Assembly: GCA_021154065.1 (NCBI GenBank)
Contig: JAJKJG010000278.1
Span: 1 to 6,049, forward strand
Origin: Methylobacterium sp.
GTDB lineage: Bacteria > Pseudomonadota > Alphaproteobacteria > Rhizobiales > Beijerinckiaceae
Direction: 5' to 3'
Length of the DNA stretch: 6,049 nucleotides
Below are positions 1 to 6,049 of this stretch, one piece after another. The notes under the pieces were generated by a model, which was not told where the DNA came from, made no database searches, and saw only the letters and a list, made by a program, of their open reading frames with translations. The first letter of the stretch is position 1. Every line of letters begins with the position of its first letter. The translations under genes and the position numbers were made by a program.

Positions 1-237
1 ACCGAGGGCTTCCACGTGCCGGCCGGCGAGGTCTATGCGGCGGTCGAGGCGCCGAAGGGCGAGTTCGGCGTCTATCTCGTCGCCGACGGCACCAACAAGC
101 CCTACCGCTGCAAGATCCGCGCGCCGGGCTTCGCCCACCTCCAGGCGATGGATTTCCTCTGCCGTGGCCACATGCTCGCCGACGTCTCCGCCGTGATCGG
201 CTCGCTCGACATCGTGTTCGGGGAGGTGGACCGGTGA
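1..237 (+). CDS. nuoD: NADH-quinone oxidoreductase subunit D (NuoD), C-terminal part only
   Basis: This is the last 78 codons of the 49-kDa subunit of complex I. The frame is open from base 1, so the start lies upstream of the window and the first Met inside it is not the true start. NuoD sits at the junction of the peripheral and membrane arms and helps form the quinone-binding site. The family assignment rests on the conserved C-terminal block: a [24 protein letters not shown] stretch, then [14 protein letters not shown], then the terminal [12 protein letters not shown], which is almost invariant in alphaproteobacterial and mitochondrial homologues. Cys and Arg in YRCKIR and the DIVFGEVDR tail are intact. 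Whether NuoC is a separate gene or fused cannot be seen here. The stop codon overlaps the GTG start of the next small gene by four bases (GTGA), which suggests translational coupling. Confidence 0.97.
   Translation, partial: TEGFHVPAGEVYAAVEAPKGEFGVYLVADGTNKPYRCKIRAPGFAHLQAMDFLCRGHMLADVSAVIGSLDIVFGEVDR
222..228 (+). promoter_or_regulatory. Ribosome binding site inside the nuoD 3' end
   Basis: GGAGGTG lies five bases before the GTG at 234. It is the best Shine-Dalgarno match among the starts examined in this window and is what decides the start of the small secreted protein. It is embedded in the Gly-Glu-Val codons of the conserved NuoD C-terminus, so part of the match is forced by protein sequence. 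Confidence 0.6.
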
Positions 238-566
238 GGGTGCTTTTCGCCGGCATCGCAATACTGACTATGGCAAGTGCCGAGGCGGCCGTGCGTTGCG
301 ATGGTGTCGGGTGTGGGGCCGAGCTGATGACAGCAGGCTGGATGAAGATCGCTGAGTGCGCGGGACACAATTGGAGCTACTTGCTTGAGAAAGACGCAAC
401 TGTTCTCATTTGCACGGGTGTGAATGGGCGCGCCGGTCCGATCGAGTCTCCGTGTCAGGTGTTCAAGGGAAATCTAAATCAATACCGCGCCATGGCGGCT
501 AGGCCCGAGCGCCGCGGGGCAGAGTGCGTTGTGAGTTCTGCGGCAAAAGGCGAATTCGAGAAGTAA
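234..566 (+). CDS. Small secreted six-cysteine protein of unknown function, between nuoD and nuoE
   Basis: This 110-residue protein does not match a family I recognise. Residues 1-19 look like a Sec signal peptide: a short basic start (MR), a hydrophobic core ([12 protein letters not shown]), and a likely cut near AEA-A or EAA-V. The predicted mature part of about 91 residues has six cysteines (C22, C27, C42, C60, C74, C98), enough for three disulfides, so a periplasmic disulfide-bonded fold is plausible. The GTG start is supported by a strong Shine-Dalgarno sequence (GGAGGTG, 222-228) five bases upstream inside the nuoD coding region, and by the four-base overlap with the nuoD stop; starting at the Met at residue 13 would destroy the signal peptide. 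Base composition is about 58% G+C by hand count, well below its neighbours, and it uses many A/T-ending codons (gca, act, att, aat, cta). This suggests later acquisition or weak selection on codon use. It ends one base before nuoE. Coding status is likely from the signal peptide and start context, but the function is unknown. Confidence 0.72.
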   Translation: MRVLFAGIAILTMASAEAAVRCDGVGCGAELMTAGWMKIAECAGHNWSYLLEKDATVLICTGVNGRAGPIESPCQVFKGNLNQYRAMAARPERRGAECVVSSAAKGEFEK

Positions 567-567
567 G

Positions 568-1635
568 ATGTCCAACCGCCGCCTCGCCCCCGTCGAAGTC
601 CAGCCCCCGGAATTCGCCTTCACGGCGGACAACGAGAACTGGGCCGTGCGCGAGATCCAGAAGTATCCGCCCGGCCGGCAGGCCTCGGCGGTGATCCCGT
701 TGTTGTGGCGCGCGCAGGAGCAGGCCGGCGGCTGGCTGCCGCAGAAGGCGATCGAGGCGGTCGCCGACAAGCTCGGCATGCCCTACATCCGCGTCCTCGA
801 AGTCGCGACCTTCTACACCATGTTCGCGCTCGAGCCGGTCGGGCGCTACTTCGTCCAGCTGTGCGGCACGGTGCCGTGCCACAACTGCGGCGCGGTCGAG
901 CTCAAGGAGGTGCTGCGCCGGCGCATCGGCGAGCAGAACCACGTCACGGCGGACGGGCTGTTCTCCTGGCTCGAGGTCGAATGCCTCGGCGCCTGCTGCA
1001 ACGCCCCGATGGCGCAGATCAACCAGGATTACTACGAGGACCTGACGCCCGAGATCCTGGAGAAGCTCCTCGACGACCTCGCCGCCGGGCGCGCGGTCAA
1101 GCCCGGTCCGCAGCAGGGCCGCGTCTCCTCCGAGCCTGCCGGCGCCGTGAAGACGCTGCAGGACCCCTCGCTCTTCGACGGCTCGCTCGTCGGAGCGTGG
1201 AAGAAGCGCTTCGAGGAGCAGGCGATCAAGCAGCCTGATGCCGCCGGCGAAGCCGCCGCTGCGACTGCGAGCGCTCCGGCGCAGCCCAAACCGGCAAAGC
1301 CCGACGCCGGACGCGCGATCGAGACCGAGAAGGCCGAGACGCCGGCGAAGCGGGCCAAGGAGGGCGAGACGCCGGTCCGGCCCGACGACCCGAAGGGCGC
1401 CGCCGATCCGGCGAAAGCGACCGTCGTGCCGAACGATCAGCGGCCGGAGGGCCGGACGCCGCCGCAGAGCGACAAGTCCTACACGCCGACGCCGTCGAAG
1501 CCGAAGGAGGGCCGTCCCGCCGCCGACGCCAAGGGCACGACGCCGGTCTCCGGTACGGCTCCGGCCGATGGTGGCGCCCGCCGCGACGGCAGCGAGACAA
1601 AGCCGGTCGGGCCGAAGACCTCGGAGGGAGCTTGA
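568..1635 (+). CDS. nuoE: NADH-quinone oxidoreductase subunit E (NuoE, 24-kDa type) with long low-complexity C-terminal tail
   Basis: NuoE carries the [2Fe-2S] cluster N1a and pairs with NuoF in the cytoplasmic NADH-oxidising tip of complex I. Residues about 15-180 form the thioredoxin-like family domain. It includes YPPGRQASAVIPLLWRAQEQ (34-52), GMPYIRVLEVATFYTMF (70-86), and the cluster ligands C99, C104, C139 and C143 in C-X4-C and C-X3-C motifs. Two further cysteines sit next to the ligands (C107 in PCHNCG, C144 in GACCNAP). The start at 568 gives the usual short lead-in; the upstream Shine-Dalgarno is weak (GAGAAG, 558-563), so translation probably depends on coupling to the gene ending one base before. 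At 355 residues the protein is much longer than the roughly 165-240 of many NuoE proteins. The excess is a tail from about residue 215, rich in Pro, Ala, Lys, Glu and Thr and probably disordered. Long tails of this type occur in other rhizobial NuoE proteins. The stop overlaps the next ATG by one base. Confidence 0.97.
   Translation: MSNRRLAPVEVQPPEFAFTADNENWAVREIQKYPPGRQASAVIPLLWRAQEQAGGWLPQKAIEAVADKLGMPYIRVLEVATFYTMFALEPVGRYFVQLCGTVPCHNCGAVELKEVLRRRIGEQNHVTADGLFSWLEVECLGACCNAPMAQINQDYYEDLTPEILEKLLDDLAAGRAVKPGPQQGRVSSEPAGAVKTLQDPSLFDGSLVGAWKKRFEEQAIKQPDAAGEAAAATASAPAQPKPAKPDAGRAIETEKAETPAKRAKEGETPVRPDDPKGAADPAKATVVPNDQRPEGRTPPQSDKSYTPTPSKPKEGRPAADAKGTTPVSGTAPADGGARRDGSETKPVGPKTSEGA
1623..1630 (+). 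promoter_or_regulatory. Ribosome binding site for the coiled-coil gene
   Basis: GGAGGGAG lies four bases before the ATG at 1635 and favours it over the TTG at 1632. The site falls within the last codons of nuoE, so the two genes are probably translated in a coupled manner. Confidence 0.55.
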
Positions 1636-1868
1636 TGGCTGAGGTAACGAACGAGCTTATGTATGAGGTCCTGAAAGCGCTCCGGGACGATGTCGCCCGG
1701 GTGCAGGATGGGCAGCAGGATATCCGCACCGAGCTTCAGGCCATCCGCGGTCACATGCTGGCGGTGCAGACCGATATCGGCAATGTGTACACGATCCTTG
1801 CGCGGCACGACCTCCGGCTAGGCCGTATCGAACGCCGTCTCGAAATCGTCGATGAACCCGTGGGCTGA
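1635..1868 (+). CDS. Small coiled-coil protein of unknown function, between nuoE and nuoF
   Basis: This protein of 77 residues is predicted to be almost wholly helical and cytoplasmic, with no signal peptide, no membrane segment and no cysteine. Hydrophobic residues recur at heptad-like spacing, from [20 protein letters not shown] through [15 protein letters not shown] to [20 protein letters not shown], which points to a coiled coil or helical hairpin. Small alphaproteobacterial proteins ending in a similar RLDRIERRLEL-type helix are familiar as scattered uncharacterised genes, so this may belong to a multicopy family rather than a complex I-specific one. I chose the ATG at 1635, which overlaps the nuoE TGA by one base (TGATG) and has GGAGGGAG at 1623-1630 four bases upstream. 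A TTG at 1632 is in frame but too close to that site. Hand-counted G+C is about 61%, lower than the flanking nuo genes. It ends eight bases before nuoF. No function can be assigned; a tether or assembly role is speculation. Confidence 0.7.
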   Translation: MAEVTNELMYEVLKALRDDVARVQDGQQDIRTELQAIRGHMLAVQTDIGNVYTILARHDLRLGRIERRLEIVDEPVG

Positions 1869-1876
1869 GGTGCGAC

Positions 1877-3178
1877 GTGCTCTCTGACAAGGATCGCATC
1901 TTCACCAACCTCTACGGCCTGCATTCGCCGGGCCTCGAGGCGGCGCGCAAGCGCGGATCCTGGGACGAAACCAGGTTCCTTCTCGACAAGGGGCGCGACT
2001 GGATCGTTGACGAGATGAAGAAGTCGGGCCTGCGCGGCCGCGGCGGCGCCGGCTTCCCGACCGGGCTCAAATGGTCGTTCATGCCGAAGCAGTCGGACGG
2101 CCGGCCGCACTACCTTGTTGTCAACGCCGACGAGTCGGAGCCCGGCACCTGCAAGGACCGGGAGATCATGCGGCACGACCCGCATCTCCTCGTCGAAGGC
2201 TGCCTCATCGCCTGCTTCGCCATGGGGGCGCACGCCGCCTACATCTACATCCGCGGCGAGTACATCCGCGAGCGCGAGGCGCTGCAGCGCGCCGTCGACG
2301 AGGCCTATGAGGCGCGGCTGATCGGCAAGGACAACGTCCACGGCTTCCCGTTCGACTGCTACGTCCACCACGGCGCCGGGGCCTATATCTGCGGCGAGGA
2401 GACGGCGCTGCTCGAGAGCCTCGAGGGCAAGAAGGGCCTGCCGCGGCTGAAACCGCCGTTCCCCGCCAATATGGGCCTCTACGGCTGCCCGACGACCGTC
2501 AACAACGTCGAGTCCATCGCGGTCGCGCCGACCATCCTGCGCCGCGGCGGCGCCTGGTTCGCGGGGCTCGGCAAGCCGAACAACACCGGCACCAAGCTCT
2601 TCTGCGTCTCCGGGCACGTCAACAAGCCCTGCAACGTCGAGGAGGAGATGGGCATCACCTTCCGCGAGCTCATCGACAGCCATTGCGGCGGCATGCGCGG
2701 CGGCTGGGACAACCTCCTGTGCTCGATCCCGGGCGGCTCGTCGGTCCCGCTCGTGCCGGCCGAACAGATCATCGACGCCTCGATGGACTTCGACACCTTG
2801 CGCAACCTCAAAAGCGGACTTGGCACCGCGGCCGTGATCGTACTCGACCGCTCGACCGACATCGTCCGCGCGATCGCCCGCATCTCGTATTTCTACAAGC
2901 ACGAGTCGTGCGGCCAGTGCACCCCCTGCCGCGAGGGCACCGGCTGGATGTGGCGCGTCCTCTCCCGCATGGCCGAGGGGCGAGCGCAACGGCGCGAGAT
3001 CGACATGCTCTTGGAGGTCACGACCCAGATCGAGGGCCACACCATCTGCGCGCTCGGCGACGCCGCCGCCTGGCCGATCCAGGGGCTGATCCGGCACTTC
3101 CGGGGCGAGATCGAGCGACGAATCGACGACTACGCGGCGAACCCGCACCCCGAGCCGGCGCTGATGGCGGCGGAGTAG
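1877..3178 (+). CDS. nuoF: NADH-quinone oxidoreductase subunit F (NuoF), NADH- and FMN-binding
   Basis: NuoF (51-kDa subunit) oxidises NADH, passes hydride to FMN and hands electrons to [4Fe-4S] cluster N3 at the cytoplasmic tip of complex I. The 433 residues match the usual family length. Visible landmarks, in order: the glycine-rich nucleotide loop [13 protein letters not shown] (54-66); [13 protein letters not shown] (83-95), contributing FMN/NADH contacts; [17 protein letters not shown] (168-184); [20 protein letters not shown] in the SLBB-like middle region; and the C-terminal N3 ligands C345, C348 and C351 in [15 protein letters not shown], with the fourth at C391 in HTICALGD. The GTG start at 1877 gives the expected [14 protein letters not shown]-terminus and has GAGGT (1867-1871) five bases upstream, beginning inside the preceding stop codon. 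It works with NuoE and NuoG as the N-module. The last codons (AAE-stop) contain the GGAG ribosome binding site of the next gene. Confidence 0.98.
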   Translation: MLSDKDRIFTNLYGLHSPGLEAARKRGSWDETRFLLDKGRDWIVDEMKKSGLRGRGGAGFPTGLKWSFMPKQSDGRPHYLVVNADESEPGTCKDREIMRHDPHLLVEGCLIACFAMGAHAAYIYIRGEYIREREALQRAVDEAYEARLIGKDNVHGFPFDCYVHHGAGAYICGEETALLESLEGKKGLPRLKPPFPANMGLYGCPTTVNNVESIAVAPTILRRGGAWFAGLGKPNNTGTKLFCVSGHVNKPCNVEEEMGITFRELIDSHCGGMRGGWDNLLCSIPGGSSVPLVPAEQIIDASMDFDTLRNLKSGLGTAAVIVLDRSTDIVRAIARISYFYKHESCGQCTPCREGTGWMWRVLSRMAEGRAQRREIDMLLEVTTQIEGHTICALGDAAAWPIQGLIRHFRGEIERRIDDYAANPHPEPALMAAE

Positions 3179-3185
3179 GGCGATG
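3166..3185 (+). promoter_or_regulatory. Coupled nuoF stop / ribosome binding site / downstream start
   Basis: The sequence GGCGGCGGAGTAGGG followed after two bases by ATG places the Shine-Dalgarno GGAG (3172-3175) across the last Glu codon of nuoF, directly before its TAG stop and seven bases from the next start. The same 15 bases recur at the nuoG/nuoH junction with the same spacing. Confidence 0.6.
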
Positions 3186-3524
3186 GACCTCCAAAGGAGC
3201 ATAGGCACCTGGGCTCTGGCCGCCGCAGCCCTTGCCGCCGCTTCGGCCTCCGCGCAGGCACGCACCTGCGCCATCGAGGTCGAGGAGCTGCAGCAGATCC
3301 AGCGGCTGGCGCTCGATCTCGCGAAGCAGAACCTCAAATTCGACGCCGGCCGGGCCAAGGCGGCGCAGAGGAAGGTCATGCAGGCCTATGAGGATACCGG
3401 CGCCATCACAATCGATCCGAACGCGCTGAAGGGCATCGTCCGGCTCAAGGGCACGCCGCCGAAGGAATCGGTGCAGCAGCTCGCGCTGCGCATCCAGAAG
3501 ATCGTCGAGGGCTGCCATCTATGA
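3183..3524 (+). CDS. Small secreted helical protein with two cysteines, unknown function, between nuoF and nuoG
   Basis: This 113-residue protein is not one I recognise. Residues 1-26 look like a Sec signal peptide: MDLQRS, then an alanine/leucine core (WALAAAALAAASASA), with a cut likely after ASA (22-24) or AQA (24-26). The predicted mature part of about 87 residues starts with a cysteine (C29) and ends with another (C111 in EGCHL). A single disulfide could clamp the two ends of a chain that looks mostly helical: EVEELQQIQRLALDLAKQNLKFDAGRAKAAQRKVMQAYEDTG, then a short ITIDPNALKGIVRLKG turn and KESVQQLALRIQKIVEGC. It is not a lipoprotein; no lipobox precedes the cysteine. The ATG has GGAG (3172-3175) seven bases upstream, lying in the end of nuoF. 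Its stop overlaps the nuoG ATG by four bases (ATGA), so it is built into the operon. Composition is nuo-like (the first 60 bases are about 70% G+C), which suggests a long-resident gene. A periplasmic role alongside the membrane arm or in assembly is only inference. Confidence 0.75.
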   Translation: MDLQRSIGTWALAAAALAAASASAQARTCAIEVEELQQIQRLALDLAKQNLKFDAGRAKAAQRKVMQAYEDTGAITIDPNALKGIVRLKGTPPKESVQQLALRIQKIVEGCHL

Positions 3525-5602
3525 CCAAGCTCATCGTCGACGGCATCGAGGTCGAGGTTCCGCCGGAGTACACGCTGCTCCAGGCCTGCGAGGCGGCGGG
3601 CGCCGAGATCCCGCGCTTCTGCTTCCACGAGCGGCTGTCGATCGCCGGCAACTGCCGCATGTGCCTCGTCGAGCTCAAAGGCGCGCCGAAGCCGGTCGCC
3701 TCCTGCGCCTGGGGCGTGCGCGACTGCCGGCCCGGCCCGAACGGCGAGCCGCCGCAGGTCCTGACCAAGACGCCGACGGTCAGGAAGGCGCGCGAAGGGG
3801 TGATGGAGTTCCTCCTCATCAACCACCCCCTCGATTGCCCGATCTGCGACCAGGGCGGCGAGTGCGACCTGCAGGACCAGGCGATGGCCTACGGGATCGA
3901 CACGACGCGCTACCACGAGAACAAGCGCGCCGTGCCCGACAAGTACATCGGCCCCCTCGTCGCGACCAAGATGAACCGCTGCATCCACTGCACGCGCTGC
4001 ATCCGCTTCGCGACCGAGGTCGCAGGCGTCGCCGACCTCGGCGCGATCGGCCGCGGTGAGGACATGGAGATCACGACCTATCTCGAGACCGCGATGCGCT
4101 CCGAGCTGCAGGGCAACGTCGCCGACCTCTGCCCCGTCGGGGCGCTCGTCCACAAGCCGCAGAACTACAACATGCGGCCGTGGGAGCTGTCGAAGACCGA
4201 ATCGGTCGACGTCATGGACGCGGTCGGCTCGGCGATCCGCGTCGACGCCCGCGGCCGCGAGGTGATGCGCATCGAGCCGCGGATCAACGAGGCGATCAAC
4301 GAGGAGTGGATCTCCGACAAGACCCGGCAGGTCGTCGACGGCCTGCGCCTGCAGCGCCTCGACCAGCCCTACATCCGCGACGGCGGGCGACTGCGCCCCG
4401 CCTCCTGGCCGGAGGCCTTCGCGACGATCGCGGCGCGGGTCAAGGGCGTCGACGGCAGGCGCATCGGCGCGCTCGCCGGCGATCTCGCGGCCGTGGAGGA
4501 GATCTTCGCGCTGAGGCTCCTGATGCAAGCCTTAAGCTCGCCAAACCTCGATTGCCGCCAGGACGGAAGCGCCGTGCATCCGCGCTTCGGGCGCGCCTCC
4601 TACGTCTTCAACCCGACGATCGCCGGCATCGAGAGCGCCGACGCAGTCCTGATCGTCGGCGCGAACCCGCGCGTCGAGGCCTCGCTTCTCAATGTCCGCA
4701 TCCGCAAGCGCTGGCGCCTCGGACCGCTGCCGATCGGCCTGATCGGCGAGCCCGCCGACCTGACCTACGACACCGAATACCTCGGCGCCGGCCCGGAGAC
4801 GCTTTCGGAGGTGATCGCCGGCCGGCACGGCTTCGCCGACAAGCTCAGGACCGCGAAGCGGCCGCTCATCATAGTCGGCCAGGGCGCGCTCAGCCGCCCC
4901 GACGGCGCGGCCGTGCTGGCGCTCGCGGCGCGGGCTGCCCAGAGCTTCGACGCCGTGACCGCGGAGTGGAACGGCTTTGGCGTCCTCCACACCGCCGCCG
5001 CCCGAGTCGGGGCGCTCGATCTCGGTTTCGTGCCGGGGGAGGGCGGGCTCGACGCCGCCGCGATGGCCCGCGGCGGCGCGCTCGAGGTCGTCTACAATCT
5101 CGGCGCCGACGAGATCGACATCGCGCCGGGCGCCTTCGTGATCTACCAGGGCACCCATGGCGACCGCGGCGCGCACCGCGCCGACGTGATCCTGCCGGGC
5201 GCCGCCTACACCGAGAGGTCAGGCACCTACGTCAACACCGAAGGCCGCGTACAGATGGCAAACCGCGCCGCCTTCCCGCCGGGCGACGCCCGCGAGGACT
5301 GGGCGATCCTGCGGGCGCTCTCGGACGCGCTCGGGCGCCGGCTGCCCTTCGACTCCCTGCCGCAGCTGCGCCAGAAGCTCTATGCCGAGCACCCGCACCT
5401 TGCGGCGATCGGCGCCATCGCGCCGGGCGACGGCGCCGCGGCGGTGCAGGCGCTCGGGGCTTTCCCCGGCACGCCGTCGCGCGAGCCGTTTCTCAGCCCG
5501 GTGCTCGACTTCTACCTCACGAACCCGATCGCCCGCGCCTCGCGCGTCATGGCCGAATGCTCAGGCCTCGCCTGCGAGCGCCGGCTCGAGGCGGCGGAGT
5601 AG
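3521..5602 (+). CDS. nuoG: NADH-quinone oxidoreductase subunit G (NuoG), iron-sulfur
   Basis: NuoG (75-kDa type) is the largest peripheral subunit and carries electrons from N3 towards the Q-module. The 693 residues match alphaproteobacterial and mitochondrial homologues rather than the roughly 900-residue E. coli form. All ligands are visible: [2Fe-2S] N1b at C34, C45, C48, C62; [4Fe-4S] N5 at H102, C106, C109, C115 in [17 protein letters not shown]; [4Fe-4S] N4 at C154, C157, C160 ([12 protein letters not shown]) and C204 (DLCPVGAL). After C204 there is no CXXCXXXC motif, so the extra cluster N7 of some bacterial NuoG proteins is absent. From about residue 215 to the end is a degenerate molybdopterin oxidoreductase-like domain with no sign of cofactor use, including [19 protein letters not shown] and the [22 protein letters not shown] block. 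The ATG overlaps the previous stop (ATGA) and has GAGGG at 3507-3511, nine bases upstream. The end (AAE-stop) carries the ribosome binding site of nuoH. Confidence 0.98.
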   Translation: MTKLIVDGIEVEVPPEYTLLQACEAAGAEIPRFCFHERLSIAGNCRMCLVELKGAPKPVASCAWGVRDCRPGPNGEPPQVLTKTPTVRKAREGVMEFLLINHPLDCPICDQGGECDLQDQAMAYGIDTTRYHENKRAVPDKYIGPLVATKMNRCIHCTRCIRFATEVAGVADLGAIGRGEDMEITTYLETAMRSELQGNVADLCPVGALVHKPQNYNMRPWELSKTESVDVMDAVGSAIRVDARGREVMRIEPRINEAINEEWISDKTRQVVDGLRLQRLDQPYIRDGGRLRPASWPEAFATIAARVKGVDGRRIGALAGDLAAVEEIFALRLLMQALSSPNLDCRQDGSAVHPRFGRASYVFNPTIAGIESADAVLIVGANPRVEASLLNVRIRKRWRLGPLPIGLIGEPADLTYDTEYLGAGPETLSEVIAGRHGFADKLRTAKRPLIIVGQGALSRPDGAAVLALAARAAQSFDAVTAEWNGFGVLHTAAARVGALDLGFVPGEGGLDAAAMARGGALEVVYNLGADEIDIAPGAFVIYQGTHGDRGAHRADVILPGAAYTERSGTYVNTEGRVQMANRAAFPPGDAREDWAILRALSDALGRRLPFDSLPQLRQKLYAEHPHLAAIGAIAPGDGAAAVQALGAFPGTPSREPFLSPVLDFYLTNPIARASRVMAECSGLACERRLEAAE

Positions 5603-5609
5603 GGCCATG
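5590..5609 (+). promoter_or_regulatory. Coupled nuoG stop / ribosome binding site / nuoH start
   Basis: GGCGGCGGAGTAGGG followed after two bases by ATG. GGAG (5596-5599) lies in the last Glu codon of nuoG, seven bases before the nuoH ATG at 5607. This copies the layout and 15 bases of sequence of the nuoF junction at 3166-3185. Confidence 0.6.
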
Positions 5610-6049
5610 AGCTTCTGGGACATCGTCCTCACCGTCCTGATCATCGTCGGGCAGAGCCTGCTGCTGCTGGTCTCGCTCCTGATCTACATCGCCTATGCGC
5701 TCTATGCCGACCGCAAAATCTGGGCGGCGGTGCAGATGCGCCGCGGTCCGAACGTCGTCGGGCCTTGGGGCCTGCTGCAGTCCTTCGCCGATCTTCTCAA
5801 GTTCGTGCTCAAGGAGCCGGTGATCCCGTCGAGCGCCAACAAGGGGCTGTTCCTGCTCGCGCCGCTCGTCACCGCGACGCTTGCCTTCGCCTCCTGGGCG
5901 GTGATCCCGCTCGCCGAGGGCTGGGTCGTCTCCGACATCAATGTCGGCGTGCTCTACATCTTCGCGATCTCGTCGCTCGGCGTGTACGGCATCATCATCG
6001 GCGGCTGGGCCTCGAACTCGAAATACCCCTTCCTGGCGGCGCTGCGCTC
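5607..6049 (+). CDS. nuoH: NADH-quinone oxidoreductase subunit H (NuoH), N-terminal part only
   Basis: NuoH (ND1 type) is the membrane subunit that docks the peripheral arm and forms the entrance of the quinone chamber. It also starts the proton-transfer path. The ATG at 5607 lies four bases after the nuoG stop and opens 147 complete codons plus two bases, running off the window end without a stop; about 40% of a normal NuoH (roughly 330-350 residues) is present. A first membrane helix spans about residues 6-33. It is followed by the family signature [20 protein letters not shown] (34-53), then the amphipathic [20 protein letters not shown] region (55-74). Further hydrophobic segments lie at about 80-102 and 113-134. 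The R45/R46-G-P-N loop and K69-E70-P of the quinone-entry region are intact. The last residues seen ([14 protein letters not shown]) lead into the conserved SAAQM-type loop beyond the window. Confidence 0.97.
   Translation, partial: MSFWDIVLTVLIIVGQSLLLLVSLLIYIAYALYADRKIWAAVQMRRGPNVVGPWGLLQSFADLLKFVLKEPVIPSSANKGLFLLAPLVTATLAFASWAVIPLAEGWVVSDINVGVLYIFAISSLGVYGIIIGGWASNSKYPFLAALR

Noticed and set aside
1210..1632. A separate gene or frameshift fusion accounting for the NuoE tail
   Set aside because: The frame is continuous with NuoE, there is no ribosome binding site with a start near the domain boundary, and similar tails occur in related NuoE proteins.
1632..1634. TTG as an earlier start for the coiled-coil gene
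   Set aside because: It is only one base from the ribosome binding site at 1623-1630, while the ATG at 1635 has workable spacing and the classic TGATG overlap with nuoE.
1751..3379. Long open frame of 542 codons on the minus strand opposite nuoF
   Set aside because: It lies antisense to a certain NuoF with full motifs, crosses several genes, and has the Arg/Ala/Val/Asp-rich, motif-free makeup typical of a GC-rich shadow frame.
3386..4528. Open frame of 380 codons on the minus strand opposite nuoG
   Set aside because: It is antisense to the Fe-S domain of NuoG, has biased low-information composition and no recognisable domain; explained by high third-position G+C.
4133..5602. Possible active molybdopterin enzyme activity in the C-terminal half of NuoG
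   Set aside because: The domain is the known degenerate molybdopterin oxidoreductase-like part of complex I; nothing in the sequence suggests a bound cofactor or extra N7 cluster.
4180..5610. Open frame of 476 codons on the plus strand in another frame of nuoG
   Set aside because: Extremely Arg-rich translation without motifs, wholly inside nuoG; a frame-shifted shadow rather than an overlapping gene.
5702..5941. Minus-strand open frame opposite nuoH
   Set aside because: The plus strand here encodes unmistakable NuoH, including the [10 protein letters not shown] signature, so the antisense frame is incidental.

Overview
This window is a stretch of a nuo operon, which encodes the proton-pumping NADH:quinone oxidoreductase (respiratory complex I). 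Every gene is on the + strand. The DNA is GC-rich (hand-counted samples of nuoG are about 70-73% G+C). The proteins look like those of alphaproteobacteria, most likely Hyphomicrobiales/Rhizobiales. The pointers are a mitochondrial-type NuoG without the extra N7 cluster, a NuoH with [20 protein letters not shown], and small unassigned genes interleaved with the nuo genes, as in the Paracoccus nqo and Rhodobacter nuo clusters. The genus cannot be fixed from the sequence alone.

Layout, left to right: the 3' end of nuoD (1-237); a small secreted six-cysteine protein of unknown function (234-566); nuoE with a long Pro/Ala/Lys-rich C-terminal tail (568-1635); a small coiled-coil protein (1635-1868); nuoF (1877-3178); a small secreted two-cysteine helical protein (3183-3524); nuoG (3521-5602); and the 5' part of nuoH (5607 to the window end). 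No intergenic gap exceeds 8 bases. Neighbouring genes overlap by 1-4 bases or sit 1-8 bases apart, so the whole set is almost certainly one translationally coupled transcript. I see no internal promoter, terminator, RNA gene, repeat array or mobile element.

NuoE, NuoF and NuoG form the NADH-oxidising N-module: FMN and cluster N3 in NuoF, N1a in NuoE, and N1b, N5 and N4 in NuoG. NuoD belongs to the quinone-reducing Q-module, and NuoH is the membrane subunit that closes the quinone channel. All cluster ligands expected for the complete subunits are present, so the enzyme looks functional.

The part not explained by textbook complex I is the set of three small genes, one at each of the D/E, E/F and F/G junctions. 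Two encode predicted periplasmic proteins with cysteines, and two have clearly lower G+C (about 58% and 61% by hand count) than the nuo genes. I found no evidence of an entirely new system. These genes and the NuoE tail are the parts worth following up.
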